Positions 60,598 to 64,000 of a stretch of 64,000 bases of DNA are shown here, in pieces (within the stretch, counting starts at the first letter, position 1; every line of letters begins with the position of its first letter). The position numbers and the translations under genes are program-made. This DNA is from Lithodes maja (lineage: Eukaryota; Arthropoda; Malacostraca; Decapoda; Lithodidae). The stretch spans positions 34,093-98,092 of the forward strand of contig JBAKBP010007624.1 in the NCBI GenBank assembly GCA_037953745.1. The letters are read 5' to 3'. Below the pieces are notes generated by a model. The model saw only the letters and a list, made by a program, of their open reading frames with translations. It did not search any database and was not told the DNA's origin.

Positions 60598-60600
60598 AAC

Positions 60601-61140
60601 ATAATTTTCCCAATGTTAAAATATAGATGTCTTTACTCACAGATTAACTCTTTTATTCACTTTTCTCCAACACACATATTTATACGTCTTCTCAGTACTA
60701 AACTATCCTACTAGTAAACAAATCACATTATCTTCCTTCGTGTCTTGATATAAACCCTTGATGTCGACCTACTAACAGCAGCTCTAGTAAGTCACCAGAT
60801 TATTAATATTAAGAAGGTTATGATACCTACCATTATGATGTTTAATTTATGTATGTGTTTACTGAGGTACGAACCATTTCCTACCCGGCCGTAATAGGCC
60901 ACCTGATTGATAATATTAGGAAGGCTCATATACCTGCCATTTTGTATGCTAAAATATGTATGTATTTAATTATGCAAGAACCATTTCCGGCACACAGATA
61001 AACTCTTTTACCTATTTTTCTCCCACACACATATGCACATACCTTGTCATCACTAAGCTATTCTTCTATTCATAAACAAACCACATTCCCTTCTTTCCTA
61101 CTTATATATTCATTACTACCAGTCAAAGATGTCACCAACC
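60601..61140 (+). repeat. Diverged direct repeats flanking LINE D
   Basis: CAGATTAACTCTTTTATTCA with CTCCAACACACATATTTATA (60640-60680) matches CAGATAAACTCTTTTACCTA with CTCCCACACACATATGCACA (60987-61035). The CACCAGATTATTAATATTAA unit occurs near 60795 and, diverged, near 60899. This is an older repeat into which LINE D inserted. Confidence 0.5.
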
Positions 61141-61755
61141 AAACCTTTCCGCCTCCCGGCTAATCTCGACCCCCAGGACTACCAACACAAACTCACAGAA
61201 ATACCCACCGTCCGGAATCCATATAACCGTGTATATTTCCATCTCGTATATATAGAAGCTCAGAAATTATCAGTTATCCCTAATTAGATAACCTAAAATG
61301 CTCATCTACCCCTGTTCTCAATATTAAAGGTGACAGACTCTTGTCTGCAGAATAATATCCAGATACGCCCGAGAAACCTCACTTTCTCGTGAATCCGTCA
61401 CCCCTGAATTTTCACGCTCCAAGGTCAAGCCAAAACATCCTCAAACCTTGAACAAAAGTTAAATTATCTCCACAAACCCATGACTCCACCTGTACCCTAT
61501 AAATCCAAGTAAGCCTTGGCTTGGGTAACATCTACATACAATACCACCTTTGTAAGATCTTCAAGTATAGTACAGTTATTTAGTAAAGTAGAAGAATTCA
61601 ACCTCATCCTAGGACAAGAAGGACTTCCTGTCCTAACAGAGAGTGCGCACGCACACCCTTGCTCTCCTCAAATGAGGGACGGGTACCCCTCAGTAATTGT
61701 GAATACTAGGTCAGGGAAATCTGAAGGAAGTTAAGCAATTTTGAGGCTTCTTGAC
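61141..61755. other. Unassigned stretch
   Basis: No supported gene. The 72-codon frame at 61516-61734 has no motif. Confidence 0.4.
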
Positions 61756-62308
61756 TACTGGCATCCCACATTGAGAAACCTCAAGATTACCCCTCCATTC
61801 AGTTGGATGTATGGCAGCCCGAAGTCCTTACACTGTCTGTGAGAAAAGAAATCCTATTAAGGGATCTTTGTTAATTGTGGCATCCCATCAGTTAACATAG
61901 AGACCTCTAATAGGCTGTATCGTCAATATTAAATGTTGAAGTGTATAGGCATCCCTCCACTTCTACTCTTGATATTGTAGTTACGGTAACTGTGTCCTAT
62001 AAAAGGAACTTTATTATTACTGGCATTCCAGTGATTAACATAGTCACCTTCTCTAGGTTACGCTTTCTCTAGTTGAAAGTTGAGGAACTCGGGCATCCCT
62101 ACTCCTCAATACTTTCACTATTGAAAGTTCACAAGTGTCTTATTAGAGGAAGTTTGTTAGTACTGGCATCCCAGTATTCAACATAGTCACCTTCTTCTAA
62201 GTTACATTTTCCTTAGTAATAGTTGAGGGACTCAGGCATCCCAACCCCTCAACACTTTACTAACGAAAGTTACACTACCACTTCTCACAGGAGGTCTTGG
62301 CATCCCAC
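61756..62308 (+). repeat. GGCATCCCA-phased array (~70-bp steps, ~142-bp unit)
   Basis: GGCATCCC-like cores near 61760, 61813, 61879, 61948, 62022, 62092, 62164, 62235 and 62299. Alternate steps share different text (AACATAGTCACC against CTCAATACTTTC), giving a ~142-bp higher-order unit. LINE A copy 2 interrupts it at 62309. Confidence 0.75.
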
Positions 62309-62807
62309 GAACCAAATAGTAGCATCGAAAAAGTCCCTAATTTCAAGAAAGCAAACTTCCATAAACTTAGAGCTATGTTTAAAGAAACTGACTGGAGCTT
62401 TTTAATTAACAATAACGACATAAATACATCTTGGAAGTTATTCGAAACCATTTACCTAAAAGCAGTGCAAGACTGCATACCATCGAAAATACGGCGTCCA
62501 GGCCATAATAATAAGCCCAAATGGTGGAATAAAGATATTTCAAACTGCCTGCTTGCTAAAAAAAATTGCTAATGATAGATTAAAATCCTCACAAAATGAC
62601 GAAGAACGGGTGAAATTTGTAGAGCTACGACGCAAAGCCAAAAAGTTAATTAAGCAAAGTAAAAAGACCTTAGAGTTACATATTGCGAATCAAAGTAAAA
62701 CAAACCCGAAATAATTCTATAGTTATATCAGAAAGAAAAAAGTAGTTACTTCAACTGTTGGACCGTTAGTCGATGAAAATGGAGAGTACACCAAAGACGA
62801 AGTACAA
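62309..62807 (+). pseudogene. LINE A copy 2, endonuclease-RT linker, broken
   Basis: KVPNFKKANFHKLRAMFKE to WWNKDISNCLLAK is open to 62572. An A-run length change near 62557-62565 (AAAAAAATTGC) then shifts the frame, and a G-to-T change gives TAA at 62712-62714 where copy 1 has GAA. The linker therefore cannot join the RT. Confidence 0.8.
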
Positions 62808-63923
62808 ATGAGTAATGCCCTCAATACCTTCTTTGCATCAGTTTTTACAACAGAAGACCTCAGTGCGATTCAGATTGATAATTCGGATGTTCTAATCAAT
62901 ATCACCGTTACAGAGAGAGAAGTATTGAATTGTTTAGATAAACTCAAGGTAAATAAAATGCCTGGACCTGATACAATCTCGCCTAGAGTTCTAAAGGAAG
63001 CTAAGGATGAGCTCTCCAAACCACTGACATTACTATTCAATAAATCCTTGCAGTCTGGAACTATGCCTGATCAGTGGAAGCTAGCCAACGTAACACCGAT
63101 ATTCAAAAAAAGCAGCAAATCCCTACCCAGTAACTATCGTCCAATTAGCTTAACCTCAGTTGTATGTAAAATGCTAGAAACGGTCATACGAGACAGACTC
63201 GTAAATCATTTAGAGGAAAATAACATACTTAAAGATACTCAACATGGCTTTCGTAAAAAACGTTCCTGTTTAACAAACCTCTTAGACTTCTTCCACGATA
63301 TCCTCAACCTCTACGATGAGAGTAAAGCTGTAGATATTATATACCTTGATTTTCAAAAGGCCTTTGACAAAGTTCCCCACAAACGTTTACTGCTAAAACT
63401 AAAAGCGCATGGAATACAAGACGGTGTGTTGAAATGGATAGAAAATTGGCTTAGCGACAGAAAGCAAAGAGTAGTCATAAACGGTAAGGCATCTAAATGG
63501 ACCAATGTAAGTAGCGGGGTACCCCAGGGATCGGTACTAGGACCAATTCTCTTTCTAATTTACATCAACGACATAGATGAGGGTCTCACCTGTACAATCT
63601 CAAAATTTGCTGACGATACAAAAATTGCAAATAGCGTACTCTCAAAAGAACAAGTTGACGATATGCAACACAATCTAGATAAATTGTCATGTTGGGCCCA
63701 AATTTGGCAAATGAGTTTCAATGCGGATAAATGTAAAGTACTACATATCGGATACCTAAATGAGAAAGCAAACTATTCGATGAATGGCACTCAGCTTAAG
63801 AATGTAAACAGAGAAACCGATCTGGGAGTAACAATATCGAGTAACCTAAAACCGAGTCAACAATGTTCAGAAGTTGTTAAGAAGGCAAAAAAAAAAAAAA
63901 GGCTTTATAGGCAGGTCATTTGA
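62808..63923 (+). pseudogene. LINE A copy 2 reverse transcriptase with intact FADD
   Basis: 371 codons, matching copy 1 but with catalytic SKFADDTKIA intact. It lacks the PTPSQI segment near the N-terminus (a short in-frame deletion). The RT blocks NYRPISLTSVVCKM, YLDFQKAFDKVPH and SGVPQGSVLGPILF are present. An A run at 63888-63900 replaces expected sequence (CAAACAAAATAATTGG-like in copy 1) and shifts the frame, so the C-terminus continues in another frame to the window end. Confidence 0.85.
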
Positions 63924-64000
63924 GCATAAATCCAAAGAAGTTATCCTAACCCTTTACAATTCCTTAGTCCGCCCTCTTCTGGAATACTGCGTTCAATCCT

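Larger units (their letters stand above)
58310..60600 (-). mobile_element. LINE D, 5'-truncated, with (AAT)n tail
   Basis: Minus-strand LINE. The ATT run at 58309-58332 is its trinucleotide tail. The 3' UTR is 58333-58567 and the coding part 58568-60597. It differs from LINEs A-C, E and F in motif wording. It carries TTAA MITE family 4 copy b. Confidence 0.85.
62309..64000 (+). mobile_element. CR1-type LINE A, copy 2, 5'-truncated, runs off the window
   Basis: Begins GAACCAAATAGTAGCATCG inside ORF2, matching LINE A copy 1 from 18842 downwards with high identity. It continues to the last base with the RT C-terminal region. Confidence 0.95.

Noticed and set aside
61756..62308. CRISPR-like repeat-spacer pattern
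   Set aside because: Cores are only ~9 bp, spacers share higher-order 142-bp periodicity, and the context is eukaryotic.

Overview
This is eukaryotic, invertebrate DNA, most likely from an arthropod and plausibly a decapod crustacean. The reasons are GT-AG introns, a very high load of microsatellites (AC, AT, AAT, AAC, CCA/TCA), abundant CR1/Jockey-type LINEs, a DIRS-like tyrosine-recombinase retrotransposon, a long-LTR Gypsy element, tRNA-derived SINE heads and arthropod-like TTAGGTTAAGTTAG stretches. The lineage is an inference. No bacterial operons, rRNA or convincing functional tRNA genes were seen.

The only host gene recognised is a receptor-type protein tyrosine phosphatase (PTP) on the minus strand. 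Seven exons carry it from about 22.2 kb down to 1.07 kb: the ATQGP/DFWRMVW exon, the QYWPD exon, an FIHRKF exon, the WPD-loop exon, the CSAGIGRTG active-site exon, the C-terminal exon of the first catalytic domain, and the first exon of a second PTP domain. Splice sites and phases join in frame throughout. Earlier exons (including the YINA motif) and later exons are not in the window. The ATQGP exon is split by a 623-bp TTAA-flanked element. Several introns carry duplicated copies of the 3' end of the preceding exon with its splice donor.

1-22 kb is the PTP locus, with introns full of fold-back elements, TTAA-flanked (piggyBac-like) non-autonomous elements, a solo LTR, a CR1 LINE with an open ORF (9.0-11.3 kb), a ~150-bp satellite, and a two-ORF CR1 LINE (15-20.4 kb) that itself contains a younger LINE. 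22-31.9 kb has short-motif arrays, two more TTAA elements and two poly(A) LINE copies. 31.9-38.5 kb is a Gypsy element with a long open ORF lacking YxDD and integrase. 39-42.3 kb is a second, near-identical poly(A) LINE. 43.4-45.3 kb has two minisatellite-carrying repeat copies. 45.3-55.2 kb is a decayed DIRS-like element broken by a SINE-containing insert and by a CR1-like LINE. 58.3-60.6 kb is another LINE with a TTAA MITE inside its ORF. 62.3-64 kb is a second copy of the CR1 LINE of 15-20 kb, running off the end.

Apart from the PTP exons the coding capacity is transposon-derived. The main themes are repeated TTAA-targeted insertion by several small element families, nested insertion (LINE in LINE, MITE in MITE, LINE and SINE in DIRS, TTAA element in a gene), and local duplication of exon/splice-donor junctions.
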